A DNA stretch of 64,000 bases, taken from Paenibacillus taihuensis (GTDB lineage: Bacteria > Bacillota > Bacilli > Paenibacillales > Paenibacillaceae). Position 1 is the stretch's first letter, and each line of letters begins with the position of its first letter. Below are positions 53,435-61,975 of this stretch, in pieces. The position numbers and the translations under genes are program-made. The stretch spans positions 62,001 to 126,000 of the forward strand of contig NZ_QTTN01000014.1 in the NCBI RefSeq assembly GCF_003386535.1. Reading direction: 5' to 3'. The notes under the pieces were generated by a model. It was not told where the DNA came from. It saw only the letters and a program-made list of their open reading frames with translations, and did not search any database.

Positions 53435-55296
53435 ACAAAAACAACAGCTTGTTTATTAATCGAATAACAACTCAACCTCAATTGAATGGCTTTGATGTTG
53501 TATTAAGAAAAGGGCTTAACATTGTTTATGCCCAAGATATTGGTGGATTAGGGAGTATAAATAGTGTTGGAAAGTCAACATTCGTTAATTTACTCAACTA
53601 TGGTCTTGGGTCAAACACATTCATTCAGTCCGTGGTTGCAAAAAAAAGGTTAGAGAATGTCTTCTTGCTAATGGAGCTAAGTATTGGAATTAAAAGATTT
53701 ACTGTTAAAAGAAAAATAATATCAGGTAAAACTTGTGAAGTATTTGATGGTTGGGTAATAGACAGATTAATTGAAAACAAAAGCTTTGAAAGTGATAAAA
53801 AAAGTTTAGATGAGTATAAAGGCTATCTAGAAGACTTACTCTTTGATAATAAGAACTATTTTAAAGATGAGAAAGTGATTAATATTAGAGAGTTTATTTA
53901 CCCCTTTTTTAGAGTCCAAGGTAGTGGCTTTGAAAAGATAGATGAACCCTTGGCTAACTATGAATCAGCTAAAGTAAAAAGGACAAGACTCCAGTTTATA
54001 ACTGGTCTTCTTTCGGATAGATTAAAAGAACTCAATCAAGAAGTAGAAAAGAAAGAACAGGAAGAAAAAGAAGCTAAATCCGAATATCAAGTAATTAGAA
54101 AGTATGTCGAACATAAAACAAAAGCACATAAAATAGAATTGCATATTAAGAAGCATGAAATAAATGACGAAATAAAACAGCTTGAACTTGCAAATATGGA
54201 GTCTAAGACTAAATTTAAGAAGCTGCAAGATTATCTAGACAATTTATACGTAAATAAAGAAAATTTGCGTAAAGAATTAGTGAATATTGAAAAACAAATA
54301 GAAATTGTTGATTCAAGAGCCATTAACTATAAAGCTACGCTTAATGAAATTTCTCAAGAAAAGAAATCTTTAAACCTTATAGAGAAGACTCATCAATGGT
54401 TTTCAAATTTTGAGTATAAGAAATGTCCGACGTGCTTGAAGCCGCTTAAAGAACATGAATTGGATGATTGTGAAATCGCAAATGAAAATAATGTTGCTAT
54501 TGAGACTTTATCGGCTGTTCTTGACAATGAAAAAATGGAGTTATCTGAAGCATATACCAGAGCACTTGTTCAAAAGAGTCAGCTTGTTTTAATGAAGACA
54601 GAAGTTGAAACTAAATTAGCAGAGCTTAACAAACAATCAGATGTTGATCTAGACTACTTAATTGCTTCACTTGATAAAGTTGAGGAACGCTTAAAGGTGC
54701 TATATGAAGAAAGTGCATTGCTTGATAATTTATCCAACTTAATAAAGGATATTGATACTTTTGAAGAAAAATGGAATTTGAGTAAATCAGAACTTCAAGA
54801 AAAACTGTTGGAATTAAAAAATGAAAAGAAATCATTCGATAAACGGTTAGAAGAACTAAAGAAAGATTACAAAAAAGTGGTAGAATATCTTTATAATAAA
54901 ACCAAATTCGGGATTTTAGAGTTATCTCCAAAAGCTTCAAATTTTAAGGTAAGTATTCATAATAATGATGAATTCAGAAGCGAAGACAAGGGTGATGCCA
55001 CAAATATTATGAAAGTAATAGCTTTCGATCTTGCATTGCTCGGAATATCGAATGAGGATGGCAATATGCACCCCCGCTTTTTGGTTCATGATTCCCCAAA
55101 CGTAAGAGACATTGATCCTGAAGTCTATAAGAGAATAATAACTTATATAGAAGACATGGAAAAGTTAGGGTTGGATTTTCAATATATTATAACAACATTG
55201 TTAGTTCCAGATAACATAAAAGCTGATTCTCATTATATAAGATTAAAGTTACATAATGATGGAGATGGAGGGAAGCTTTTTGGATTCACATTTTAG
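53431..55296 (+). CDS. ABC-3C-type ATPase with coiled coil (DUF2326-like C-terminus)
   Basis: 621 aa. The N-terminus is an SMC/Rad50-like ATPase half with Walker A SVGKSTFVNLLNYGLG. Long coiled coils (about 195-300 and 365-505) enclose a Cys-pair zinc-hook-like turn KKCPTCLKPLKEHELDDCE. The C-terminal half has the Walker B-like FLVHDSPNVRDIDPE, a form found in DUF2326/YydB-type ATPases. This group powers three-component conflict systems. The ATP-binding halves look intact. Confidence 0.75.
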   Translation: MNKNNSLFINRITTQPQLNGFDVVLRKGLNIVYAQDIGGLGSINSVGKSTFVNLLNYGLGSNTFIQSVVAKKRLENVFLLMELSIGIKRFTVKRKIISGKTCEVFDGWVIDRLIENKSFESDKKSLDEYKGYLEDLLFDNKNYFKDEKVINIREFIYPFFRVQGSGFEKIDEPLANYESAKVKRTRLQFITGLLSDRLKELNQEVEKKEQEEKEAKSEYQVIRKYVEHKTKAHKIELHIKKHEINDEIKQLELANMESKTKFKKLQDYLDNLYVNKENLRKELVNIEKQIEIVDSRAINYKATLNEISQEKKSLNLIEKTHQWFSNFEYKKCPTCLKPLKEHELDDCEIANENNVAIETLSAVLDNEKMELSEAYTRALVQKSQLVLMKTEVETKLAELNKQSDVDLDYLIASLDKVEERLKVLYEESALLDNLSNLIKDIDTFEEKWNLSKSELQEKLLELKNEKKSFDKRLEELKKDYKKVVEYLYNKTKFGILELSPKASNFKVSIHNNDEFRSEDKGDATNIMKVIAFDLALLGISNEDGNMHPRFLVHDSPNVRDIDPEVYKRIITYIEDMEKLGLDFQYIITTLLVPDNIKADSHYIRLKLHNDGDGGKLFGFTF

Positions 55297-56116
55297 TTTA
55301 GATTATTCGCAACAAGATAAATTAATTGATTTTTTAAATCAGTATTATTCCCTTGAGGATTTATACAGTTTGTGTAGATTGCTTGAATTAAATAAAGACG
55401 ATATTATGACACAGTATGTCCCCAAAAGAATTAATTGTGAACGATTTGTAGAAGTGATTAAACAAAGAGAGTACTATTATAGACTATTTTTATTATTACA
55501 AACCGAGAAGTTCTATAGAGAAACACTAATAGTTTATTTTCCGAATGTTAATATTACAAAGCCTAAGAAAACACCAGAGCTTGAAGAGCTCGGTCGAAAA
55601 GTTTATTCTAGTTCTTCAATTGGCAATGAAGGTCAAGTTACTCATGAAATATGGATTGAACAATGTAAAAAAAGTACCGTATTAATTTTAGGAAAAGATA
55701 GTCCAGACGAATATATGAAAGAACTTGAGGAAATAGGGAAAGTAGTTCAAGAAAGGGGCTATAATCCGATCTTTATAAAAAAACAAGCCGAGGTCGATAT
55801 TTCTAGTAATGAAGAGAAGATGTTGACATATGCCAGCTTATCCAGATTCATTATTATTGAAAAGTCTTATGCTGCAGGTCAGATAGATGAAGCAAAAATC
55901 TGTGCGATAAATAGATTTCCCGCTATTTGGTTAAGAAGGGAAGGGCATGGAGATACCTGGATGCAAGGCGATTACGAGGCTGATTTTAAATTCATTAAGA
56001 ACTTTTGTTATGATGAAAATAATAAAAATGATGTAATTAAATCCGCTATCGAATGGGTTGAAGAATTTATAGATACAAAAAGGGAATATCTAAATAATAT
56101 ATATCCTTGGAGATAA
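55280..56116 (+). CDS. Effector with N-terminal helical module and Rossmann/TIR-like domain
   Basis: 278 aa from TTG 55280, where GGAGGG is correctly spaced; an ATG at 55256 gives 286 aa but overlaps the ATPase more. Residues ~1-80 are a helical domain (QQDKLIDFLNQYYSLEDLYSLC) that may be an effector-associated domain. Residues ~125-265 alternate beta and alpha (STVLILGKDSPDEYM...EEIGKVVQERGYNPIFI...SRFIIIEKSYAAGQIDEAKI). This resembles TIR or related nucleotide-processing folds. It would be the toxic output of the operon. The TIR-like label is tentative; no catalytic Glu could be fixed. Confidence 0.5.
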   Translation: MDSHFSLDYSQQDKLIDFLNQYYSLEDLYSLCRLLELNKDDIMTQYVPKRINCERFVEVIKQREYYYRLFLLLQTEKFYRETLIVYFPNVNITKPKKTPELEELGRKVYSSSSIGNEGQVTHEIWIEQCKKSTVLILGKDSPDEYMKELEEIGKVVQERGYNPIFIKKQAEVDISSNEEKMLTYASLSRFIIIEKSYAAGQIDEAKICAINRFPAIWLRREGHGDTWMQGDYEADFKFIKNFCYDENNKNDVIKSAIEWVEEFIDTKREYLNNIYPWR

Positions 56117-56170
56117 CAATTTTCCTTAGTTACTCAAATCAAAGCGTACATCTTCCTCGACCACATAGCT

Positions 56171-56227
56171 CAAAATAAACTAGATTAAACTAGTCTAACT
56201 TAGACTAGTTTAATCTAGTTTATTTTG
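56171..56227. repeat. Perfect 28-bp palindrome with 1-nt centre
   Basis: 56171-56198 (CAAAATAAACTAGATTAAAC...TCTAA), centre C at 56199, and 56200-56227 exact reverse complement. It is AT-rich, 55 bp after the ABC-3C-like operon, without a T tract. It could terminate transcription, or be a recombination or replication-related hairpin. Confidence 0.95.
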
Positions 56228-56574
56228 AATCACTTAATCTCACATCCTCAGGAGATGGATAAGATCACCCCTTCAAAAAATATTGAGATGCATTAGTTAT
56301 TCAAGGCTTTACAAAACGTACTCAATCTCACGCCCGATCAGATACGGAGTGTATTTCAAACAAATACTCGGCGGACTTGCTTCTAAAGAGGCGTTTAGTT
56401 GTCCGAAGATGAATTAGTGAATAATTCCAGTGACCACCTTTAGTCTTGATGTGGCAGATAAAATCTGCACCTATAATCTTCTACGTCCTACTTTCCAGTA
56501 TACCAAAATTGATTCATGATGGAAGAAGCGGTTAGGTTGGTTTACTACATTGCCCGGAAACCCCGATGCCTCAG
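56228..56574. other. Stretch without a recognisable gene
   Basis: About 350 bp with only short frames; no repeats, promoters or known element ends were seen. Confidence 0.5.
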
Positions 56575-56841
56575 TCAGGCAAACTTATGTGGCAATTGTT
56601 GGAGAGTTGCATCAAAGCAATTGTCGCATACTATGAGATTCTTATTGCTTAAACCGATGAACTTTGCCAGGATTTGATAAGTAACATCTAGTTTGAGTTC
56701 GGAAGGTAAGAAGTGTTGACTGCATACTCCGCATGAACCATGTAGTTTCATATAGCATTCAATACAGAGTGATCCTAGATCATGGGTCATATGACTAAAC
56801 AATTTCTCGGTTTCATTGGAACAGAGGGCACAACAATTCAT
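56575..56841 (-). CDS. Small Cys-rich zinc-ribbon-like protein
   Basis: 88 aa from ATG 56841 (GGAGG nine bases upstream; ATG 56850 is too close to it). Four CxxC pairs are visible: CALC, CIEC, CGVC and CDNC, spaced as in two zinc ribbons. No family was recognised. A stand-alone gene; it could bind nucleic acid or be a module of a larger lost protein. Confidence 0.5.
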   Translation of the reverse strand: MNCCALCSNETEKLFSHMTHDLGSLCIECYMKLHGSCGVCSQHFLPSELKLDVTYQILAKFIGLSNKNLIVCDNCFDATLQQLPHKFA

Positions 56842-56925
56842 TATATTCATCCTCCAGTTGTCAACTGAACGCAAAAAAACGCAGACTTCACCCGTTAAAG
56901 GTAAATATCTGCGGTGCTTCCGCAT

Positions 56926-57427
56926 TCCGTGATTATTATTTACAACTTAATATACTTGATTATCCGAGAATATTCAATCTTTTCCGGTTTACATTTCGAA
57001 TCGACCAGTGATCACATATTTATGGTGCTTTCATTGTTCTATCCGATAAACATGTAGTCCTCTGCTCTTGAATCCTCAGTTTTACTAATTTGGATATAGC
57101 AACCTTAATTTCACTTTCGTTGGGAGTTAATGTACATAAATACTTCTGACAGACTCCTAGGTAGTCAAATGGGTTCAACAAAAATCTGATGCCCTCGCCC
57201 ACCTCGATGATCCATTTGAATATCTGTAACGACGTGTGATTAAGGAGAATTCGTAACAACTACATAGACCGAAAAAGCACTTAAAACTTCCAATAGAGTA
57301 GCGAGCAGCCCATCACACCAGCTCCTCTATATAAACGAAAGGCTGGCTCACTTTTTCATCGGGATGTGGCCTTATCCACTAAGTTCAAATGCCAAACATT
57401 TAGTTTCACCATACAAAAAAATCATTT
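56926..57427. other. Stretch without a supported gene
   Basis: A minus-strand frame (57020-57259) starts at TTG without an RBS and resembles nothing known. 57,300-57,400 has GC-richer debris (GGCTGGCTCACTTTTTCATC) that may come from a transposon. Confidence 0.45.
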
Positions 57428-57778
57428 TTAGTCAGCCGATTTTTTATTTATCTGGAAAATCCGGTGTAAAACATCAGAAGCCATTTTCACTTCATCTTCG
57501 TTATGTTCAGAAAGTAAGTTAACAATTCCTTCTATAACCATATCTTTGGCTTCATGGCTTTTGGGATTATCAATGTCAACAAGTTCGCTAATCGATATGC
57601 CCAAGCTGTTCGAAATCTTGTATAGGTTCGCCAGTGAAATGTTTCTTTGACCACGCTCAAGCCCACCGATGTATGTATAATGAACATCGGCCCGTTCACC
57701 AAGTTCCTCTTGTGAGAGACCAATTGCTTTTCTATACTCCCTAATCTTATCGCCGACCATTCTTAAAATATCAGACAT
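57428..57778 (-). CDS. XRE-family transcriptional regulator
   Basis: 116 aa from ATG 57778 (AGGGGTG upstream); the longer frame to 57820 has no RBS. N-terminal Cro/CI-type helix-turn-helix: KIREYRKAIGLSQEELGERA...YIGGLERGQRNISLANLYKI. It is closest in build to the Bacillus SinR/Xre type with a short C-terminal helix (VKMASDVLHRIFQI). A likely local repressor. It is divergent from the 57880 gene, so they may share an operator. Confidence 0.85.
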   Translation of the reverse strand: MSDILRMVGDKIREYRKAIGLSQEELGERADVHYTYIGGLERGQRNISLANLYKISNSLGISISELVDIDNPKSHEAKDMVIEGIVNLLSEHNEDEVKMASDVLHRIFQINKKSAD

Positions 57779-57879
57779 AATTGCTACACCCCTAGTTCGA
57801 GTGTAAGCAATAGATTGCAATCAATTAACACGTATATTGGTAACAAGTTAATAAGCAAATAAGTATTAGTGGTGATATA

Positions 57880-58158
57880 ATGTTATACAAGGATTGCAAA
57901 GCCGAAAAGATTCTAACAAAGTCTCTGATGGATAAATTATATGAGGTGAGAGGAATGGAAGAAATACAGAACTATTGGTTGGTAGTATGGAATGCAGAGA
58001 CCGGGGAACTTAAAAACGCGAAATTCACTTGCACCACAAGTCAAGAAAGCGAAGCAAGTTATGAATTTGAGAATACATATCCCAAATTAAAAGTGATTCA
58101 CATAGGCCAAGGTGAAAAACCTCCAAAAACATACCGGTCTTTACCCTACGTTAACTAA
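57880..58158 (+). CDS. Hypothetical protein, 92 aa
   Basis: ATG 57880 with GTGGTGAT upstream; ATG 57955 with GAGGTGAGAGG upstream is an alternative that gives 67 aa. Sequence NYWLVVWNAETGELKNAKFTC...YPKLKVIHIGQG suggests a small beta-rich fold. No family recognised. It has its own terminator, which supports a real gene. Confidence 0.5.
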   Translation: MLYKDCKAEKILTKSLMDKLYEVRGMEEIQNYWLVVWNAETGELKNAKFTCTTSQESEASYEFENTYPKLKVIHIGQGEKPPKTYRSLPYVN

Positions 58159-58179
58159 AGGATTCTTGAAGAGATAGCC

Positions 58180-58207
58180 GTTCCCTAGATAAAATGGGAA
58201 CTTTTTT
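58180..58207 (+). terminator. Terminator after the 92-aa gene
   Basis: GTTCCC / GGGAAC with a 10-nt loop and T6. Confidence 0.75.
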
Positions 58208-58270
58208 AGGTAATTATAAGGGTCACCATTATTACTCCATTTAATTATAAACACCATGAGGATATATAAA

Positions 58271-59101
58271 ATGAATTTAAAAAGTCTACTAATTAAATTG
58301 AATCAATCGAGCTATTTATATCAGGATCTAGTCGATTTTTATGAAGAAATTCAGGACGCAAAATCTAGAAGTTCCAAACAACTTGTTCTTACCGGATACA
58401 GGGGATTAATTGAGAAGACTTTAAGAATAACTTTATTCGAGGTACTGCTATTAAAGGGATACCAAGAACAATGCAAGGATCTTAGAATTAGTAGTTTAAT
58501 CAAGATGTGGATAGTTGATTTAAATCTTTATAAGTCTTCCTCCGAAATAGGAATACTTGAAGCGTATAATAATGAATTAAGGCTTACACATTCATATGCA
58601 GAAGAAACGCTTGATAATTTTTGTGTAATCATTGCCTCATGGTGTTTATATCAAGTAAGGTGTTTCAAATTCTTTGGTGATAAGTACTCTATAAGGCCTA
58701 TCGACCAAAAGTTTCGAGGAGGAATAATGATGAGCGGCGATAAAAAATACCTACTTTCGCCGCAGGAAGATGGCACTTATGTCCGTGTGCTTGAAGACGG
58801 TCGTAAAGAGATTCTTATACAGCAGCAGGTTTTAGAGATGATTTATGAAATGGACCCGTTGATTAAAAAAACTGCAGAAAAATTATTCCGACTTTCTCAA
58901 GACCCTGATGTCGTCTTACAATATGAGGAGCACGAAGAGAAACATCTAGATGAAGTTTGGGATGAGATTGATAAAATCGCTGATCAACATGGCGGCCACT
59001 ATGTTGTGCCAACTATACCTGGTTCGATAGACACTACCGATGTCAGTGAGTTTATAAAAAAGCAGAAAGAACAGCGCGAATTTGAAAAGAGAGGCAGCTG
59101 A
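58271..59101 (+). CDS. Hypothetical protein with two modules; second has its own RBS
   Basis: 276 aa from ATG 58271 (GAGGAT upstream; ATG 58256 lacks an RBS). Residues 1-~152 are a helical unknown domain (SSKQLVLTGYRGLIEKTLRI). At the junction GAGGAGG (about 58714-58720) precedes in-frame ATGs at 58728/58731. They start a second module (SGDKKYLLSPQEDGTYVRVL), repeated in frameshifted form at 59903. Either one fusion protein or two overlapping products. No function is known. Confidence 0.55.
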   Translation: MNLKSLLIKLNQSSYLYQDLVDFYEEIQDAKSRSSKQLVLTGYRGLIEKTLRITLFEVLLLKGYQEQCKDLRISSLIKMWIVDLNLYKSSSEIGILEAYNNELRLTHSYAEETLDNFCVIIASWCLYQVRCFKFFGDKYSIRPIDQKFRGGIMMSGDKKYLLSPQEDGTYVRVLEDGRKEILIQQQVLEMIYEMDPLIKKTAEKLFRLSQDPDVVLQYEEHEEKHLDEVWDEIDKIADQHGGHYVVPTIPGSIDTTDVSEFIKKQKEQREFEKRGS

Positions 59102-59264
59102 GTGGATATCTCATCCAATTGTGATGGTGAGTCCTGAAATACCAGCACAATATGCTAAGGAGGACTCCTGCAAGACCACTTAATATTAAAAGAACATCTG
59201 CAAGACCGGAAAGGAGTTCCATTGGTAGTGCTCCTTTTACTAGTTCCCTGGGGAGATGTGGATA

Positions 59265-59723
59265 ATGGATAATAATAAGGCCAGCGAAAAACGTAACTTA
59301 CTAAGTGAGGATGAAGAAATTCGTCGGATGACCGAGCTCCGTGAAAAAGGACGGGCGGATCAAATAGCACAGTTTGAGTTTTTGCTCGAAAAGCAACTCG
59401 AAAAGCAACAATTGGAAACAGCAAAAAAAATGCTTGAAAAAGGATATACATCGTCAGAAGTCTCAGAGATATTAGACGTATCAGAACAGACAATACAGCG
59501 ATGGTTCGAATCTGAGATGGATTCACTTGCTGTGATTCGATCGATTGCTTCAGAAGGGTTCAGAACCGGTTGGAAAGCAGGAAGAAAATCATCGAGCCAA
59601 GCCACAATTGCCACAAATCGAGCGGCGTTGATGAAAAAATTACCTAAGAATCCAAACAAGCGACCAAGCATAGCAAAAAACATCAATTTCCAGGTTCAAG
59701 AGGAAAATGAATACTGGATCTGA
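59265..59723 (+). CDS. Small HTH protein
   Basis: 152 aa from ATG 59265 (GGGGAG upstream; ATG 59256 too close). Coiled N-terminus (FEFLLEKQLEKQQLETAKKM), then a helix-turn-helix of the Hin/resolvase look (EKGYTSSEVSEILDVSEQTIQRWFESE). The C-terminus is basic (RKSSSQATIATNRAALMKKL). Probably a DNA-binding accessory protein; AKKMLEKGY recalls the tail of Rpn/PD-ExK transposases. No operon partner is clear. Confidence 0.5.
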   Translation: MDNNKASEKRNLLSEDEEIRRMTELREKGRADQIAQFEFLLEKQLEKQQLETAKKMLEKGYTSSEVSEILDVSEQTIQRWFESEMDSLAVIRSIASEGFRTGWKAGRKSSSQATIATNRAALMKKLPKNPNKRPSIAKNINFQVQEENEYWI

Positions 59724-59902
59724 CTGCTGTCTGAAAAGGACCACCAGTAGTTCTGTAGAGGTTGCGCAAGCAGTTGGAGGAAGCAGGAATTCGGTTTGAG
59801 CGACGAGCTGTTCAATTAAATCTTGAAAGGGTGCAAAGAATAGTCACGAAGGAGCTTTTAGGCCCCCAGGATGTCGAAGTGGAAATTCGAGGAAGAATAA
59901 TA

Positions 59903-60052
59903 ATGAGTGACGATAAAATATACCTACTATCACCGCAAAATGATGGCACTTATGATGTTTGCTTGAAGATGGCCGTGAAGAGATTCTTACACAGCAGCAG
60001 GTCCATGTTGCTACAAAGAGAGAAACGGGCATACACTCAATCAAAATCTCAA
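59903..60052 (+). pseudogene. Frameshifted copy of the 58728 module
   Basis: MSDDKIYLLSPQNDGTYD repeats MSGDKKYLLSPQEDGTYV. A one-base deletion then breaks the frame before GCTTGAAGATGGCCGTGAAG, which aligns with the intact copy at 58,790. Even the upstream GAGGAAGAATAATAATG is conserved, so this is a decayed duplicate. Confidence 0.75.
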
Positions 60053-60190
60053 TGACAAAAAAAGACCCCAGCTCATCGCCGGGACCTTTCTTCCGTTCAG
60101 CTTCGCCCATTTAAGGGTTTTCGATAGAAGTCAGCTCTTCACTGATCACTACCCTCAGTACCATCATTATATATTTAAACTCTCGAGTAA

Positions 60191-60349
60191 TCAAGCCTGT
60201 GGTTTATGAAAGGCTGCCGTATCTGTTGCTAGGAAAGCAGCGGTATGTTTTTCTTTGTTGCTACGAAGATCTTCTTGTTCGTCGGCCAACATTTTCGAAT
60301 ACAGTTCAGACTTTTTTTTCAAAAAACGTTCGATCATTTTATCTTTCAT
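60191..60349 (-). CDS. Small charged protein, 52 aa
   Basis: On the minus strand: GAGGTGACTGCT, ATG at 60349, then MKDKMIERFLKKKSELYSKM...EEDLRSNKEKH-like sequence to the stop at 60191. Lys/Glu-rich amphipathic helix. Good RBS; too short for most gene callers. No family recognised. Confidence 0.45.
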   Translation of the reverse strand: MKDKMIERFLKKKSELYSKMLADEQEDLRSNKEKHTAAFLATDTAAFHKPQA

Positions 60350-60547
60350 AGCAGTCACCTCAATTACATTATACCCGAACTTGGAACGAATTGTTATCAG
60401 TTAGAGGTTTATTTAATTATTAAAACTAAAAGGACTTTAAAAGGATCTTAATGGGTGATGTTGTATGGAGCAACATGTTGGGATTATGTATGATAACTTC
60501 AAAAAGCTCCGAAGCAAGGGTTTTTCATATAAAGGGGGAGATGTTAA

Positions 60548-60742
60548 GTGGAAAAAATTCTTCAAAACATGATACGGTGTCTTTCTTGTGATGATATCAT
60601 TGAATCTACATTTAGTCATGATTATAAAGTATGTCGATGTGGAAAAGTTGCTGTTGACGGAGGAAGGGACTATTTAAGAAGATCTTTTCCAGCGGACCGT
60701 TCTCAAGTTGATTCGTATGAAGAATTGTCCCAGTGGGAGTGA
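60548..60742 (+). CDS. Small zinc-ribbon protein (DUF7695-like)
   Basis: 64 aa from GTG 60548, with AAAGGGGGAG seven bases upstream. RCLSCDDIIESTFSHDYKVC and CRCGKVAVDGGRDYLRR show the CxxC...CxC core and the VDGG-DYLRR end of a small phage/mobile-element-associated family. I recall this as DUF7695; function unknown. Confidence 0.65.
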   Translation: MEKILQNMIRCLSCDDIIESTFSHDYKVCRCGKVAVDGGRDYLRRSFPADRSQVDSYEELSQWE

Positions 60743-60916
60743 GCTGGAAAGCTAGTTGTAAGGTCAGCCATATAATTCGTACTCACACCGCATAAGTGAG
60801 TTAATTTGTTAGTTGTGCCACTTCGTACTGAGGACGCATATCTCCACAGCCCCCTAATTAAGTTGGAGTCCTCCATCACGAAAATGTACACGTAGTACAT
60901 GAGGATGATGAGCGCA
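60743..60916. other. Short gene-free stretch
   Basis: No gene supported. A minus-strand frame overlaps the DUF7695-like gene and is not convincing. Confidence 0.5.
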
Positions 60917-61735
60917 ATGGGGAAAATGTCCAAACAAAGAGAAAAAGCTGCACAAGAGGTCTTGTCTGGGATTTAGGCAGCTGTTGTTTCCAGAAAATAT
61001 GGTGTTACTCTTATCGCGAAGAGCACGGCGAACAAGATCATCCTTATCCCCAGGAACAGGCTGAAGAGCTGAAACGCCTTATCGGGGTCGAGAAGAAATA
61101 CGAGAAAGCAGTCAAGATGATGGGAGAAATGGATCTAGAGATCGAGATCCTCCGTGAGCTGTAAAAAAGCCAACCCCTGCTTATCCGAAAAATGTGAAAT
61201 AGCCGACATGTTCATATACAGCAGCCTTTGTGCTGCGCATCATGGGGTTTGGCTTCGTCCACGTACTATGACCGATTGAAACGCGTGTTACAGTATCCAA
61301 AGGCAACTACAGGTAGGCGTGGGAAACCCGTTCCCGGTTATTCCCTCACGGAGATGGGGGAGAAAATAAGCGACGAGCAAATCCAGGAATGGCTTTTGGG
61401 GCTCATCTATAGAATGCTTACGGCATGTTTGTGGAAACAGCATAGACTAAAGCTCAATCATAAGAAGCGTTACTAGCTGTGTAAGGCGCTAGATATCCTG
61501 CAGCCACAGCGGAAGAAGCGCTTCAAGCATCCTCAAAAACTGCCAGAGAACCGGGTCATAACGGGACTAAACCAGCTCTGGCAAATGGACATTAAATATG
61601 GCAACGTCGCGGGTCGCGATAGGCATTTCTTCGTACTGAGCATTATCGGTATATTTACCGTGTCATTGTCGGTCGTCGTGAGAGGCTATGCATGCCTGCC
61701 AGACGCTTGGGACAGCCCTGGACCCTAGCACCATT
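60917..61735 (+). pseudogene. IS3-family transposase remnant
   Basis: Several stop- and frame-broken pieces in order: an OrfA-like MGKMSKQREKAAQEVLSG and LIGVEKKYEKAVKMMGEMDLE, an OrfB-like CCASWGLASSTYYDRLKRVL, and later LNQLWQMDIKYGNVAGRDRHFF with the first catalytic Asp of the DDE domain. Downstream parts and both inverted repeats are missing. The remnant is GC-richer than its flanks. Confidence 0.8.
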
Positions 61736-61906
61736 TGTGCAGACATATAGAAAATTTACTATGTTATTGTGGGCATTGGAGTTGGCAAAGGAACTCTTCA
61801 TTTTTGTCAGTTAACTGGTTAACCTCTTGATACTGTTGGCTCTATCGTAAATCTCCTCAATCATAAAATAATGAAACGAGGAGATTCTGGAGGAGAAGAA
61901 GGAAAG
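61736..61906. other. Debris between the IS3 remnant and the S24 repressor gene
   Basis: Non-coding. Contains GTCAGTTAACTGGTTAACCTCTTGA (61807-61831), an AGTTAAC repeat resembling the boxes upstream of the S24 gene. Confidence 0.4.
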
Positions 61907-61938
61907 AAACCATCAACCAGATTGCTTGATGGTTTTTC
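61907..61938. terminator. Bidirectional terminator
   Basis: AAACCATCAA / TTGATGGTTT plus TTTTCTT; on the minus strand it ends with TTTCTTTCC. It serves the S24 gene and blocks read-through from the left. Confidence 0.75.
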
Positions 61939-61975
61939 TTATTTGCGACAAAATCATATCTAAGATATCTCAAAT

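Noticed and set aside
57020-57259. Minus-strand 79-codon frame
   Set aside because: TTG start without RBS, no recognisable motif, in a debris-like stretch.
59762-60055. Plus-strand 97-codon frame as a gene
   Set aside because: It is the frameshifted duplicate of the 58728 module; the start part has no RBS and the end is out of frame.
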